64,000 nucleotides of DNA, from assembly GCA_902775985.1 (NCBI GenBank), contig CACYOR010000001.1, forward strand, positions 124,001 to 188,000, written 5' to 3'. Under the pieces are notes generated by a model, which ran no database searches, was not told where the DNA came from, and saw only the letters and a program-made list of their open reading frames with translations. Below are positions 15,844 through 25,580 of this stretch, one piece after another; position 1 is the first letter of the stretch, and each line of letters starts with the position of its first letter. This DNA comes from Oscillospiraceae bacterium. GTDB taxonomy: Bacteria; Bacillota; Clostridia; Oscillospirales; Oscillospiraceae. Position numbers and translations under genes: made by a program.

Positions 15844-18402
15844 ATGAAACTGATGATATTGGACGGCAACAGCATTGTGAACCGGGCCTTTTATGGCATT
15901 CGGATGCTGACCGCGCCCGACGGCACGCCGACGAACGCAGTTTACGGTTTCCTGGCGATCCTGCAGCGCCTTCTGGATGAGCAGAAGCCAGACGCCCTGT
16001 GTGTGAGCTTTGATCTGAAAGCACCGACATTTCGGCATAAAAGCTTTGAGGGCTATAAAGCCCAGCGTAAGGGCATGCCGGAAGAACTGGCTCAGCAGAT
16101 GCCGATCCTCAAAGAGGTGCTGGACGACATGGGAATTCGCCGCTACGAGCTGGAAGGCTATGAGGCGGATGACATTCTGGGCACCGCGGCGGCGATTTGC
16201 GAAAGGGATAACTGGAACTGCGTTATTGTCACCGGAGATAAGGACAGCCTGCAGCTGGTAAGCGAGACGACAAGTGTCTGTAACGTCAAATCCCGCATGG
16301 GGCAGACTGAGACCATCCTCTATACGCCGGAGCGTTTTGAAGAGGAATACGGTTTTGAGCCGATCCACATCGTGGATTTGAAGGCGCTCATGGGCGATTC
16401 CTCCGACAACATTCCCGGTGTTCCCGGGATCGGCGAAAAAACAGCGATGGGACTTGTTCAGAAGTATCGGACGCTGGATACGATCTATGATCAGCTTGAC
16501 ACGCTGGACGTCAAAGAAGGGATTCGAAAAAAGCTCCGCGAAGGGGAAGAAAGCGCCCGCATGTCCTATTGGCTGGCTACGATCGTCCGGGACGCACCCA
16601 TCAGTTTTAAGCCGGAAGATAACCTTTGGAATTGGAACGTAAAGCCGGAATTATACGAACTCATGAGCCGCCTGGGATTCCATAAATTCATCGAAAAATG
16701 GGGTTTGGAATCCAAAGAAGACTGTCCGAAGAGCAAAGCGGGGGAAAACTTTCCACAGATAACAATCCAATCCGAAGAAGAGATAAAAGAGCTGATTTGT
16801 GCCGTGCATAGTGCGGATACGCTGTCTCTATTTGCCAGCAACGGACTGGACGAATTGGAACTATGCGACGGAAGGACCGTCTATCAGCTTGCCTGGAACC
16901 GGTGCGGAGAAGAGTATGACCGGCTGCTGAATGAAATCTTCCGCCCGGATGTAAAAAAGCTGGCCCATAACGCGAAAGATCTGATGTGCCTGCTGCTGAA
17001 AGAGGGCCGAAGCACAGAAGGCTTTGTTTTTGATACCGCATTGGCAGCCTATATGCTGGATGCCACCGGAAGCGATTACAGCCTGGAGCGTCTTTCCATC
17101 GGTATGCTCGGCGCAGAGTATTCAGGTGCGGAAGCGATTTTCCGACTTTACAGACCGTTGGAGAAGAAACTGCAGGAACTGGATATGGCGCAGCTCTATC
17201 AAGAGGCAGAACTGCCCCTTTGCCAGGTCCTTGCCGAGATGGAACAGAGCGGTTTCTATGTTGACAGAAAAGCGCTCTTTGATTTCGGTGAGAGTCTGAA
17301 CGGCGGTATTGCAGCTCTTCAGGCCAGCATCTGGGAGCAGGCGGGTCATGAATTCAACATCAATTCGCCCAAACAGCTCGGTGAAGTCCTGTTTGATGAG
17401 TTGATGCTCCCCTCCGGAAAAAAGACGAAAACCGGATGGAGCACCAATGCGGACGTTTTAGAGAAGCTGCGCGGGAAGCATCCGATTGTCGAGGATGTTT
17501 TGGAGTACCGTATGCTCACAAAACTGAAATCCACCTATGCGGAAGGGCTTCTCAAGGTCATCTCCGAGGATGGAAGGATCCATACCAGCTTTCAGATGAC
17601 GGTCACGGCTACCGGCCGTCTCTCCTCCACGGAACCCAACCTGCAGAATATTCCGGTTCGAAAAAAACTAGGTGCTCAGATTCGAAACATGTTTGTTGCG
17701 GCACCCGGGATGGTTCTTGTCGATGCCGACTACAGCCAGATCGAACTGCGTCTGCTGGCCCATATCTCCGGCGATGAGGCCATGCAGGAAGCCTTCTTGA
17801 GCGGGGAGGACTTTCATAGCGTCACAGCGTCAAGAGTCTTTAACGTTCCATTGAATGAGGTCACACCGCTTCTGCGCAGTCGGGCGAAGGCGGTCAATTT
17901 CGGCATCGTTTACGGTATCTCCGCCTTCTCGCTGGCCCAGGATATCGGTGTCTGGCCAAACGAGGCCAAGGCCTATATGGAGGCTTATCTGGAGAAGTAC
18001 CATGGCGTGCGGGATTATATGAAGGCTGTGGTGGAACAGGCCAAGGCGGACGGCTATGTCAAAACCATATATGGCCGCAGGCGGGAGCTTCCGGAACTGA
18101 AAAGCAGCAATTTTAACACCCGCTCGTTCGGAGAGCGTGTGGCCCTGAACATGCCGGTTCAAGGTACGGCAGCGGATATCATCAAGCTCGCCATGGTGCA
18201 TGTCTATCGTCGGCTGAAAGAGGAAAAGCTCAAGGCCAAGCTGATTTTACAGGTTCACGATGAACTGATCGTGGAATGCCCGGAAGATGAAGCCGAGCGA
18301 GTCAGCGAGATCCTGCGGCAGGAGATGGAGGGGGCTGCACAGCTGAGCGTTCCGCTGACGGTAGATGTCCACACGGGACATAGCTGGGCGGAGGCACACT
18401 GA
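15844..18402 (+). CDS. polA: DNA polymerase I
   Basis: The protein has 852 residues: a 5'-3' exonuclease (about 1-290), a central exonuclease-like domain and a family A polymerase (about 470-852). Motif A (DADYSQIELR), motif B (RAKAVNFGIVYG) and motif C (VHDELIVE) are intact. The central domain lacks the DxE metal motif, so proofreading is probably absent, as in many Firmicutes. ATG 15844 follows GAGGAAG that overlaps the uvrB stop; an in-frame ATG at 15832 lies inside uvrB. It fills gaps after excision repair and removes RNA primers. Confidence 0.97.
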   Translation: MKLMILDGNSIVNRAFYGIRMLTAPDGTPTNAVYGFLAILQRLLDEQKPDALCVSFDLKAPTFRHKSFEGYKAQRKGMPEELAQQMPILKEVLDDMGIRRYELEGYEADDILGTAAAICERDNWNCVIVTGDKDSLQLVSETTSVCNVKSRMGQTETILYTPERFEEEYGFEPIHIVDLKALMGDSSDNIPGVPGIGEKTAMGLVQKYRTLDTIYDQLDTLDVKEGIRKKLREGEESARMSYWLATIVRDAPISFKPEDNLWNWNVKPELYELMSRLGFHKFIEKWGLESKEDCPKSKAGENFPQITIQSEEEIKELICAVHSADTLSLFASNGLDELELCDGRTVYQLAWNRCGEEYDRLLNEIFRPDVKKLAHNAKDLMCLLLKEGRSTEGFVFDTALAAYMLDATGSDYSLERLSIGMLGAEYSGAEAIFRLYRPLEKKLQELDMAQLYQEAELPLCQVLAEMEQSGFYVDRKALFDFGESLNGGIAALQASIWEQAGHEFNINSPKQLGEVLFDELMLPSGKKTKTGWSTNADVLEKLRGKHPIVEDVLEYRMLTKLKSTYAEGLLKVISEDGRIHTSFQMTVTATGRLSSTEPNLQNIPVRKKLGAQIRNMFVAAPGMVLVDADYSQIELRLLAHISGDEAMQEAFLSGEDFHSVTASRVFNVPLNEVTPLLRSRAKAVNFGIVYGISAFSLAQDIGVWPNEAKAYMEAYLEKYHGVRDYMKAVVEQAKADGYVKTIYGRRRELPELKSSNFNTRSFGERVALNMPVQGTAADIIKLAMVHVYRRLKEEKLKAKLILQVHDELIVECPEDEAERVSEILRQEMEGAAQLSVPLTVDVHTGHSWAEAH

Positions 18403-18845
18403 TGGATTGGCGGATCACAGACGCAGAAGAGTGGATGCTTCCCCAACTGGAAGAGCTGGAAAAGCTTTGTTTCTCGCTGCCATGGACCATAGAACAGCTG
18501 AGAAGTCAACTGCCGGATGAGCATCATATTTTCCTGACGGCGCTGGAGGGAGAACATCTCCTCGGCTATGTGGGCATGATGTACGTTCTGGATGAGGGGT
18601 ACATCTCCAATGTGGCGGTGGCTCCCGAGGCGAGGCGGAAGGGGATCGGAGATGCCTTGATCGAGGAGCTGATGAGGCGGGCTGAGCTTCTTGGGTTGGC
18701 CTTTGTCACGCTTGAAGTGCGCCAGAGCAATGCCCCGGCTGCATCCTTGTATGAAAAACACGGTTTTACCACTGTCGGTAAACGGAAGAATTACTACGAT
18801 CTACCGCGGGAAGACGCGGTTTTGATGACATATTATCGAGAATGA
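18402..18845 (+). CDS. rimI: RimI-like ribosomal protein alanine N-acetyltransferase
   Basis: This is a 147-residue GNAT acetyltransferase. The acetyl-CoA loop is clear (VAVAPEARRKGIGDAL), as is the C-terminal NxxAxxLYEKHGF motif. RimI acetylates the N-terminus of ribosomal protein S18; in Firmicutes it is often next to tsaD, as here. The start ATG overlaps the TGA of polA by one base, so translation is coupled. Confidence 0.88.
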   Translation: MDWRITDAEEWMLPQLEELEKLCFSLPWTIEQLRSQLPDEHHIFLTALEGEHLLGYVGMMYVLDEGYISNVAVAPEARRKGIGDALIEELMRRAELLGLAFVTLEVRQSNAPAASLYEKHGFTTVGKRKNYYDLPREDAVLMTYYRE

Positions 18846-18858
18846 GGCATGTTTTGCT

Positions 18859-19860
18859 ATGAAAATACTTGCATTTGAATCGACCTGCGACGAAACCGCG
18901 GTCGCCGTTGTAGAGGACGGTCGGAAGATCCTGACGGATCAGATTTTCTCCCAGGCCAAGCTCCACGCTGTATACGGAGGCGTTGTGCCCGAGATCGCTT
19001 CGCGCTGTCATGTGGAGTCGATCTCCATTCTGTCCCAGCGCGCCCTGGAAGCGGCCGGAATTACAAGAGAGGATGTCGATGCGGTGGCGGTATCCTATGC
19101 TCCGGGACTGATCGGCGCGGTCCTGGTGGGAGTGAACTTTGCCAAATCCTGCGCGTCTGCGCTGCAGGTGCCGCTGATTCCAGTTCACCACATCCGCGGC
19201 CATATTGCCGCCAACTACCTGGCCTATCCGGAACTGGAGCCTCCCTTTCTCTGCCTGGCAATTTCCGGCGGAAACACGATTCTGGTGGACGTCCGGGACT
19301 ATACAGATATGAAGATCCTCGGTGCGACACGGGATGACGCGGCAGGGGAGTGCTTTGATAAAACCGCCCGCGTCCTCGGTCTGCCCTATCCGGGCGGAAA
19401 ACCGATCGACGAGTTGTCCCAGGGTGGCGATGACAGCAAATACACTTTCCCTATCGGTCATGTGGACGGCAATCCCTATGATATGAGCTTTTCCGGTCTG
19501 AAAACCGCGGTTATCAACCTAGTGCACAACGCCGAACAGAAGGGCGAGAAATTGGATCGTGCGTCGCTTGCGGCGTCCTTTACCAAGGCGGTCAGCGACA
19601 GCCTGGTTCCCCGCACTATGATGGCAGCCAGAGAACTCGGCTATGACACCGTCGTTGTGGCGGGTGGCGTCGCTGCTAATTCCCGGATCCGGGCTGATTT
19701 TAAAAATGCCTGCGAAAAAGAGAAGCTGCGTCTCTTTGTTCCTCCCCTGAAACTCTGCGGTGATAACGGCGCCATGATCGGCGCACAGGGCTATTATGAG
19801 TTCCTGGCTGGAACACGCGCCGGGAGTGACTTAAACGCATACGCGACCATGGAACTCTGA
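18859..19860 (+). CDS. tsaD: TsaD, tRNA N6-threonylcarbamoyladenosine transferase subunit
   Basis: TsaD transfers threonylcarbamoyl to A37 of ANN-decoding tRNAs, together with TsaB and TsaE. The protein has 333 residues with an ASKHA fold. The metal-binding HHIRGH motif, the N-terminal ESTCDETAVAVV and the SGGNT and GGVAANS loops are present. Family length is about 335-345, so it is complete. It is 13 nt after rimI; tsaB and tsaE are not in the window. Confidence 0.96.
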   Translation: MKILAFESTCDETAVAVVEDGRKILTDQIFSQAKLHAVYGGVVPEIASRCHVESISILSQRALEAAGITREDVDAVAVSYAPGLIGAVLVGVNFAKSCASALQVPLIPVHHIRGHIAANYLAYPELEPPFLCLAISGGNTILVDVRDYTDMKILGATRDDAAGECFDKTARVLGLPYPGGKPIDELSQGGDDSKYTFPIGHVDGNPYDMSFSGLKTAVINLVHNAEQKGEKLDRASLAASFTKAVSDSLVPRTMMAARELGYDTVVVAGGVAANSRIRADFKNACEKEKLRLFVPPLKLCGDNGAMIGAQGYYEFLAGTRAGSDLNAYATMEL

Positions 19861-19878
19861 TTGGAAAGGGGAAAAGGC

Positions 19879-20571
19879 ATGGGCATCCATGAGGGACACC
19901 GAGATCGAATGCGGGATCGATTCCAGCAGTATGGCCTGGATTCGTTTAACGAGATTGAGGCTCTTGAAATGCTGTTGTATTATGCGGTTCCGCGCAAGGA
20001 TACCAATGAACTGGCACATGCACTTCTGGATCGCTTTGGCTCTCTTTATTTTGTGTTTTCGGCCTCAGTGGAGGAACTCTGTGAAGTCCCGGGAATCAGC
20101 CGCAATGCCGCTGTCCTTTTGATGCTGGCTCCGCAGATCATTAAAAAAAGCGAGATTTGTCGCGCTTCCCGCATAACGACAGTCAACTGCGTGGAAGATG
20201 CGGTCAATGTATTGAGCCCGAGGATGAAGGATGAAGAGGACGAGATTATGATGCTCGTCTGCCTGGATGGCAAGAAGAGGATCAGCCACATGGAAGTGAT
20301 GAGCCACGGTGTTGTGAACGGCGTTTCCGTGGACGTGAGACGTGTTGTTGAGCTGGCGCTCAAGCATAAGGCCGTTTCGGTCATCATCGCCCATAACCAC
20401 CCCCATGGTCCTTCCATGCCGTCACGCGAGGATGACACCACAACAAGCCTGATTTACAATGCGCTCAATACGGTGGGGATCAAACTGTATGACCACATTA
20501 TCATAGCAGGGGATAACTATGTATCCTATCGAAGAAGCGGTACGCTGGATTTGTATCGCTTCAAGTATTAG
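19879..20571 (+). CDS. radC: RadC-family JAB/MPN-domain protein
   Basis: The protein has 230 residues: an N-terminal helix-hairpin-helix-like region (CEVPGISRNAAVLL) and a C-terminal JAMM metalloprotease-like domain with the zinc motif HNHPHGPSMPSRED. The DNA-repair role suggested by the name is not established; the true substrate is unknown. ATG 19879 is chosen because AAAGGGGAAAAGG lies in front of it; a TTG at 19861 sits before that site. Confidence 0.9.
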   Translation: MGIHEGHRDRMRDRFQQYGLDSFNEIEALEMLLYYAVPRKDTNELAHALLDRFGSLYFVFSASVEELCEVPGISRNAAVLLMLAPQIIKKSEICRASRITTVNCVEDAVNVLSPRMKDEEDEIMMLVCLDGKKRISHMEVMSHGVVNGVSVDVRRVVELALKHKAVSVIIAHNHPHGPSMPSREDDTTTSLIYNALNTVGIKLYDHIIIAGDNYVSYRRSGTLDLYRFKY

Positions 20572-20751
20572 GATTTATGTAAACTGTTTTTTGTAATTCC
20601 TTTGTCACAAAGTTTCGGGTGCCTTCCGAGATGAAGCGGGAAAAATGCCGTTTTGGCGCGGAAAAATGCCCGCACGGCTGTTGAAAAAGCTGTTGAAAAT
20701 GTTGATAACTTTTTGAAGAATCGAAACGAACACGGCGTTATGTCACGGCTA

Positions 20752-20800
20752 AAAAGAGTTCACGATTTCTCTCCATGAGGGGGAAAAAATGAACTCTTTT
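20752..20800 (+). terminator. Hairpin with T-rich tail upstream of cdaA
   Basis: An 11-bp perfect stem AAAAGAGTTCA / TGAACTCTTTT encloses a second small stem (CTCTCC / GGGGG) and is followed by CTTTTCG. It may end radC or an unannotated RNA. Confidence 0.7.
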
Positions 20801-20930
20801 CTTTTCGTGCAAATAAGAAAACAGCCGAGTATAACAATCCGTATTCAACTGCTTTGCAATATTACGATTTGTAATCTTACGTCAGCGGAGTTCCTCAGAC
20901 AAATTAAGAAGTTTAACAGTGGGAAAGCGG

Positions 20931-20959
20931 TTGCCTTTTTTTGAAATATGCTTTATAAT
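20931..20959 (+). promoter_or_regulatory. Promoter of the cdaA-led gene block
   Basis: TTGCCT (20931-20936), 17 nt, TATAAT (20954-20959). It is the only strong promoter I see ahead of the co-directional run from cdaA onward. Confidence 0.7.
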
Positions 20960-21044
20960 AAAGTGATAAGATAGCTGAGATAATGCAAAGCTTGTATGAT
21001 ATGAGCTTTCCTTTCAGTTTCGAAAAGAGATAGGAAGAACGTCT

Positions 21045-21923
21045 ATGGATGCGATTGCCGATGTGCTGAACAAAGGATTGAATATCCTTTCTACGATGCG
21101 CCTTGCCGACCTCATTGATATTTTGATTGTAGCGTATCTGATCTATGAGGCAATCTGGCTGGTGCGGCGAACCAATTCTTATAATTTAACAAAAGGTCTT
21201 GTCGTTCTGCTTTTTGTGTGGGCCCTGGCGGAGATTTTTCGTTTGAACATGATTAGCTCCCTGCTCCGTAAAGCGGTGGAATTGGGATTGATCGTATTGG
21301 TTATCCTGTTTCAGCCGGAGCTTCGCCGTATTCTGGAGCGTATGGGCAGCAGCTTGACGACAAACCGAAGCGTTGGCGGCCCCACCATGGAAACGGCGAT
21401 TGCCCAGACCGTTCTTGCCTGTTCCGAAATGTCCGATTCCCGAACCGGTGCGCTGATTATTTTTGAGCGCAACGTCAAACTCAACACGATTATGGGTACC
21501 GGCACAATCGTGAACGCGGATGTATCGTCTGAACTTCTGAAGAACATGTTCTTTAATAAAGCGCCGTTGCACGACGGTGCGGTGATCATCCGCGATGGGC
21601 GCCTGGCGGCGGCTGGCTGTGTCCTGCCGCTTACGCAGAGCACCAATCTCAGTAAAGAACTCGGCATGCGTCACAGAGCCGGTATTGGCCTAAGCGAGCA
21701 GTCGGATGCGGTTGTTGTGATTGTCTCGGAGGAGACGGGCGCGATCTCCATGGCAGTGGATGGCATGCTGAAACGGCATTTGTCACCGCCGACCCTGGAC
21801 AAGCTTCTCCATGGGGAGCTGATCGTCGAGGAGGAGAGAACATCCCGCGGAAACGCCTTCCTGAAAGCTTTGCGGAAACGTTTTGTGGAGAAGAAGAATG
21901 AGAACACTGAGAAAACTGAGTAA
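21045..21923 (+). CDS. cdaA: CdaA, diadenylate cyclase
   Basis: CdaA makes c-di-AMP from two ATP at the membrane, controlling potassium and osmolyte balance and cell-wall integrity. The 292-residue protein has three N-terminal membrane helices (about residues 17-85) and a DAC domain with both catalytic motifs, DGAVIIRDG and GMRHRAGIG. The end overlaps cdaR, its regulator, by 26 nt. The glmM gene that often follows cdaR in Bacilli is not here. Confidence 0.95.
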   Translation: MDAIADVLNKGLNILSTMRLADLIDILIVAYLIYEAIWLVRRTNSYNLTKGLVVLLFVWALAEIFRLNMISSLLRKAVELGLIVLVILFQPELRRILERMGSSLTTNRSVGGPTMETAIAQTVLACSEMSDSRTGALIIFERNVKLNTIMGTGTIVNADVSSELLKNMFFNKAPLHDGAVIIRDGRLAAAGCVLPLTQSTNLSKELGMRHRAGIGLSEQSDAVVVIVSEETGAISMAVDGMLKRHLSPPTLDKLLHGELIVEEERTSRGNAFLKALRKRFVEKKNENTEKTE

Positions 21924-23145
21924 CAGCCGGATTTTATGGATGATCATTTCTATCCTGGCGTCTCTGACAATCTGGATTTACGTGACAAGCGGGGAGACGG
22001 AGGCCTTTAAAACAACCTTTCGAAATGTCCAGATCGAGATTGTGGGGGAGGATACCCTTCGTACATCCCGAGGGCTTATCCTGACGGATCTGAATACGAG
22101 CAGCGTGACGGTGGAGGTGGTCGGCCCGCGGCGTATGCTTGCGCCGCTGGACTCGGATGATCTGGTGGCGGTAGTGGACGTCAGCAAGCTGACGCGCGCC
22201 TCCTATACAACGCTGAAATACGATATCGTCTATCCTTCAACAGTGGATGAGCGCTATATTTCGGAGGAAAAGAAATCCCCGGAGTATGTCAACTTTAACA
22301 TTTCTCTGCTGACCGACAAGACGATTCCTGTGCGCGGCGGATTTGAAGGCCGTTCGGCGGACGGCTATACCGCGGAGACGCCTGTCTTTGAGCCGTCGAC
22401 CATAACGGTGACAGGGCCGGAAGCCTATCTGAAAGATATCAGTTACGCATGGGTGACCTTCGGTCAGAACGTAATTGTGGATTCCAGCTATTCAATCGAG
22501 ACGAACTTTACTCTGATGAATGAAGACGGAGACGCTGTTTCGACGGAATATCTCACGCTGAGCCAGGATACGATCCGCGCGACGCTGCCGATCCTCCAGG
22601 TCAAAAATGTACCGCTTGAGGTGGACGTAATTGAAGGCGCCGGCGCGAGCAAGGCCAACACCAAAATCAGCATTGAGCCGAACACGGTGACCTTGGCTGG
22701 CGATTCGTCAATCCTGTCCGGGATGAACAAGATCGTTCTGGATACCATAGATCTGACGGACTTTTCTTCCACGCTGACGGAGACCTATCCGATCGCCATC
22801 AACAACGAGTTGCGGAACGTAACCGGTGTGACGGAAGCCAAGGTCACACTTGAGGTTGTCGGCCTTGAGACGAGAAGCTTCCGCGTCAGCAATCTGAGCT
22901 ATATCAATTCCGCCGACGGAACCAACGTGGAAATCCTGACGGAGGGCTTGGATGTTCAGATTCGTGGCACGGCAGAGCAGCTCGACCTGATCAAAGCGGA
23001 GAGCATCCGTGCGGTCGCTGATCTGACCGATTTCAAAGACTCGACCGGATCCTATATGCCGACGGTCAAAATCTATGTGGATGGCGTAACCGATGTGGGT
23101 GCAATAGGGACGTACACGATCTCCGTGGAGATCAGAAAGGCGTAA
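21898..23145 (+). CDS. cdaR: CdaR (YbbR-domain) regulator of diadenylate cyclase
   Basis: The protein has 415 residues: a short cytoplasmic N-terminus, one membrane helix (about residues 10-30) and four YbbR repeats facing outside, each with a VTVEVVGP/VTVTGPEAYL-type strand. CdaR binds CdaA at the membrane and tunes its activity. ATG 21898 lies inside the cdaA end after GTGGAGAAG. Gene order cdaA-cdaR is the Firmicutes standard. Confidence 0.93.
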   Translation: MRTLRKLSNSRILWMIISILASLTIWIYVTSGETEAFKTTFRNVQIEIVGEDTLRTSRGLILTDLNTSSVTVEVVGPRRMLAPLDSDDLVAVVDVSKLTRASYTTLKYDIVYPSTVDERYISEEKKSPEYVNFNISLLTDKTIPVRGGFEGRSADGYTAETPVFEPSTITVTGPEAYLKDISYAWVTFGQNVIVDSSYSIETNFTLMNEDGDAVSTEYLTLSQDTIRATLPILQVKNVPLEVDVIEGAGASKANTKISIEPNTVTLAGDSSILSGMNKIVLDTIDLTDFSSTLTETYPIAINNELRNVTGVTEAKVTLEVVGLETRSFRVSNLSYINSADGTNVEILTEGLDVQIRGTAEQLDLIKAESIRAVADLTDFKDSTGSYMPTVKIYVDGVTDVGAIGTYTISVEIRKA

Positions 23146-23148
23146 AGA

Positions 23149-23565
23149 ATGACACAGGACGCAGTCGTTACCAGGCTCCTTCCCAACAACATGGCGGAGG
23201 TGGCCGTCGCGCGGACAACTGCCTGCGGCGGAAACTGCCCCAGTTGTGAAAGCTGTATTTTTCAGAACGAAATCAAAACTCTTGCGAAGAATAAGATCGC
23301 AGCCAGACCTGGCCAAAAAGTCATTATTGCCACCAAATCGAAAGACATTTTCAGCGCAGCTGCGCTTGTGTACCTGATGCCGATCGCTCTGATGCTCCTC
23401 AGTTACGCCCTCGCCTCCCTGGCGGGAGCGAGCGAGGGACTCAGCATCCTGGCGAGCTTTGCCGCTCTGCTTGTGAGCGCGGTGATTCTGGTGACCAGCC
23501 AGCGCAGCAAAAAGAATAAGGACAAGATCAATTTTGAAATTGTCCGTTTAACGGAGGAAGTATGA
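23149..23565 (+). CDS. RseC/MucC-like SoxR-reducing family protein
   Basis: This 138-residue protein begins with a beta-rich part carrying the cysteine cluster ACGGNCPSCESC typical of RseC/RnfX-like proteins, then two membrane helices (about 70-90 and 95-113). In other bacteria such proteins connect membrane redox complexes with SoxR or sigma-E control. The function in Clostridia is unclear. It is 3 nt after cdaR and overlaps yicC by 4 nt. Confidence 0.8.
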   Translation: MTQDAVVTRLLPNNMAEVAVARTTACGGNCPSCESCIFQNEIKTLAKNKIAARPGQKVIIATKSKDIFSAAALVYLMPIALMLLSYALASLAGASEGLSILASFAALLVSAVILVTSQRSKKNKDKINFEIVRLTEEV

Positions 23566-24440
23566 TCAAAAGCATGACCGGCTACGGCAGCGCCAAGGGG
23601 ACTGTTGAGGGCCTTGATATCCACGTGGAGCTCAAAAGTGTGAATAACCGCTATTTGGACTGCTCCGTCCGTCTTCCGCGCAGTTTTCTGTTTGCCGAGG
23701 ACATGGTCAAATCTCTGGTGCAGAAGCATATCAGCCGCGGAAAGGTAGATGTCTTTTTGAACGTGGACTCCTCTGCGGCGGGGGACATGACGGTTCGGGT
23801 CAACGAAGGCTTGCTGAAAGGCTATGTAGAGGCGATCGGCCATATCGCAGAAGAGTATGGCCTGACAAATGATATTTCCGCTTTAAGTGTTGCGCGCTTC
23901 CCCGATGTGTTGACGGTCGAAAAACGCGATCTTGATGCGGAGGCCATTTCCGCCGGCATGGAAAAAATCGTTGAAGCTGCGCTGCAGGACTTTGACTCCA
24001 TGCGTCTGCGGGAAGGGGAGAAGCTGTGCGAAGACGTTCTCTCCCGTCTCGAGACGATCTCGTCACTGGTTTCTCAGGTGGAAGAAAAAGCCCCGGAGAC
24101 GGTTGCGGCCTATCGTCAGCGCTTGGAACAGAAAATGGCGGAGGTTTTGGGTACCGCGGGAATCGATGAGAATCGAATTCTGGCAGAGGCGGCCGTTTTC
24201 GCTGATCATATTGCCGTGGATGAGGAGACGGTGCGTCTGCGCAGCCATATGTCTCAGCTTCGCACGATGATCCAGGGAAACTCGCCAACCGGCCGAAAAA
24301 TCGATTTTCTGATTCAAGAATTCAACCGTGAGGCCAATACCATTGGCTCCAAGTGTCAGAACTCTGAAATTGCGCATGTGGTTGTGGATTTGAAATCCGA
24401 GATTGAAAAGATTCGGGAGCAGATCCAGAACATCGAATAA
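23562..24440 (+). CDS. yicC: YicC-family endoribonuclease-like protein
   Basis: This 292-residue soluble protein starts with the family signature MIKSMTGYG and contains VKSVNNR-like [17 protein letters not shown]. It ends with the DUF1732 segment [25 protein letters not shown]. YicC proteins have been linked to RNA cleavage and stationary-phase survival. It sits just before remA-gmk-rpoZ, as in Bacillus. ATG overlaps the previous stop. Confidence 0.93.
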   Translation: MIKSMTGYGSAKGTVEGLDIHVELKSVNNRYLDCSVRLPRSFLFAEDMVKSLVQKHISRGKVDVFLNVDSSAAGDMTVRVNEGLLKGYVEAIGHIAEEYGLTNDISALSVARFPDVLTVEKRDLDAEAISAGMEKIVEAALQDFDSMRLREGEKLCEDVLSRLETISSLVSQVEEKAPETVAAYRQRLEQKMAEVLGTAGIDENRILAEAAVFADHIAVDEETVRLRSHMSQLRTMIQGNSPTGRKIDFLIQEFNREANTIGSKCQNSEIAHVVVDLKSEIEKIREQIQNIE

Positions 24441-24445
24441 ATGCC

Positions 24446-24712
24446 ATGAAACTGATTGGAATAGGCTTTGGGAATCTGGTTTCGGCGGAACGCATCATTT
24501 CCATCGTGAGTCCGGAGTCAGCGCCGATTAAACGTATGATCCAGGACGTCCGCGAGCGCGGAGCACTGATTGATGCGTCCTTTGGTCGAAGCACAAAATC
24601 TGTCCTGATCATGGACAGCGGTAATGTCATTCTGTCGGCGCTGACGCCGGAAACCCTCGGCGTGCGCCTGGATGAAACATATAGGGAGGATACAGGAAAA
24701 GATGAAGCGTGA
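24446..24712 (+). CDS. remA: RemA/DUF370 DNA-binding regulator
   Basis: This 88-residue protein matches RemA throughout ([20 protein letters not shown], then KSVLIMDSG). In Bacillus RemA forms ring-like oligomers that bind DNA and activate biofilm matrix genes. The start is 5 nt after yicC and the end overlaps gmk, the same arrangement as in Bacillus. In a Clostridium-type host it may have a broader chromosomal role. Confidence 0.93.
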   Translation: MKLIGIGFGNLVSAERIISIVSPESAPIKRMIQDVRERGALIDASFGRSTKSVLIMDSGNVILSALTPETLGVRLDETYREDTGKDEA

Positions 24713-25304
24713 AAAAGGAAAACTGATTGTGATTTCCGGCCCCTCCGGCGCGGGAAAGAGCACAGTCGTCTTTAAGGCGATCGAGGGCCGCGATGATGTA
24801 TGCTTTTCCATTTCTGCCACAACCAGAAAGCCACGTCCGGGTGAAGTCGACGGCCGGGAGTATTTCTTTGTCGAGCCGGACCGTTTCACCGAGATGGTTG
24901 CCAACGGCGAGCTTTTGGAACATGCCGAATATGTGGCCAACCGTTACGGCACACCGCGTGCTTATGTGGAGGAAAAGCTGGCCGAGGGCATGAATGTCCT
25001 TCTGGATATCGAAGTACAGGGCGCACGACAGGTCAATGAAAAAATGCCGGATGCGATCAAGATTTTCATTGTTCCTCCGTCTTTGGAGGAGCTGCGGCGC
25101 CGCCTCGAAGGCCGCGGTACCGATACCGCACGGGCGATCGAAGCGAGACTGATCCGCGCTCGCCAGGAGTTTGAAGAAGCGGATTTCTACGATTATATCA
25201 TCGTGAACGACGATGCCGATAAGGCAGCGCAGGAGCTCGCAGCGATTATTCTGGCCGAGCATTGCCGCGCGGCCGATCACATGGATCTGCTCAAGCAGGT
25301 CTGA
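24702..25304 (+). CDS. gmk: Guanylate kinase
   Basis: Gmk converts GMP to GDP with ATP. The protein has 200 residues, Walker [11 protein letters not shown], the GMP-binding [18 protein letters not shown] block and a lid near residues 120-150. ATG 24702 after AGGAGGATACAGG is preferred; it lies inside remA. Full family length is present. Confidence 0.96.
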   Translation: MKREKGKLIVISGPSGAGKSTVVFKAIEGRDDVCFSISATTRKPRPGEVDGREYFFVEPDRFTEMVANGELLEHAEYVANRYGTPRAYVEEKLAEGMNVLLDIEVQGARQVNEKMPDAIKIFIVPPSLEELRRRLEGRGTDTARAIEARLIRARQEFEEADFYDYIIVNDDADKAAQELAAIILAEHCRAADHMDLLKQV

Positions 25305-25351
25305 ACTGTGTTAATACTTAGCCGCTATGCGGCAGAATGGAGATAATCATC

Positions 25352-25543
25352 ATGATGCTTTACCCCCCTGTGGCTGAACTGGTCGATAAGATCGGCAGCC
25401 GTTATCAGCTTGTCAACCTGGTTGCACGCCGTGCCCGCCAGATTTCGGAGGAAGCGGAAGAAAAACAGATTCCTCTGGATCGCAAGCCGGTCTCCTCAGC
25501 TATCGACGAGGTTTATACAGGTAAGCTCAGCCTGAAAGACTGA
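25352..25543 (+). CDS. rpoZ: RNA polymerase omega subunit
   Basis: This 63-residue protein has the omega core (SRYQLVNLVARRARQI and KPVSSAIDEVYTGKL). Omega helps fold and stabilise the beta' subunit. ATG 25352 follows TGGAGA at 8 nt; upstream in-frame starts lie before that site. It is between gmk and priA, as in most Firmicutes. Confidence 0.93.
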   Translation: MMLYPPVAELVDKIGSRYQLVNLVARRARQISEEAEEKQIPLDRKPVSSAIDEVYTGKLSLKD

Positions 25544-25580
25544 GTGACAGGCAGCGGGAAAGGTGGTGGCCGGTACGTCC

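Larger units (their letters stand above)
20572..21044. other. 473-nt gene-free region between radC and cdaA
   Basis: No ORF with a ribosome binding site is seen. The region holds three spaced copies of TGTTGAWAA (20679, 20691, 20700), a terminator-like hairpin at 20752-20800, an AT-rich stretch, and the cdaA promoter at 20931-20959. The hairpin is 180 nt after radC, so a small untranslated RNA between 20600 and 20800 is possible. Confidence 0.5.

Noticed and set aside
20679..20708. Replication origin
   Set aside because: Only three weak DnaA-box-like words and no dnaA or dnaN nearby; the Clostridia origin is normally at dnaA.
21000..21044. c-di-AMP (ydaO) riboswitch in the cdaA leader
   Set aside because: The conserved blocks of that riboswitch are not seen and the leader after the promoter is only about 80 nt.
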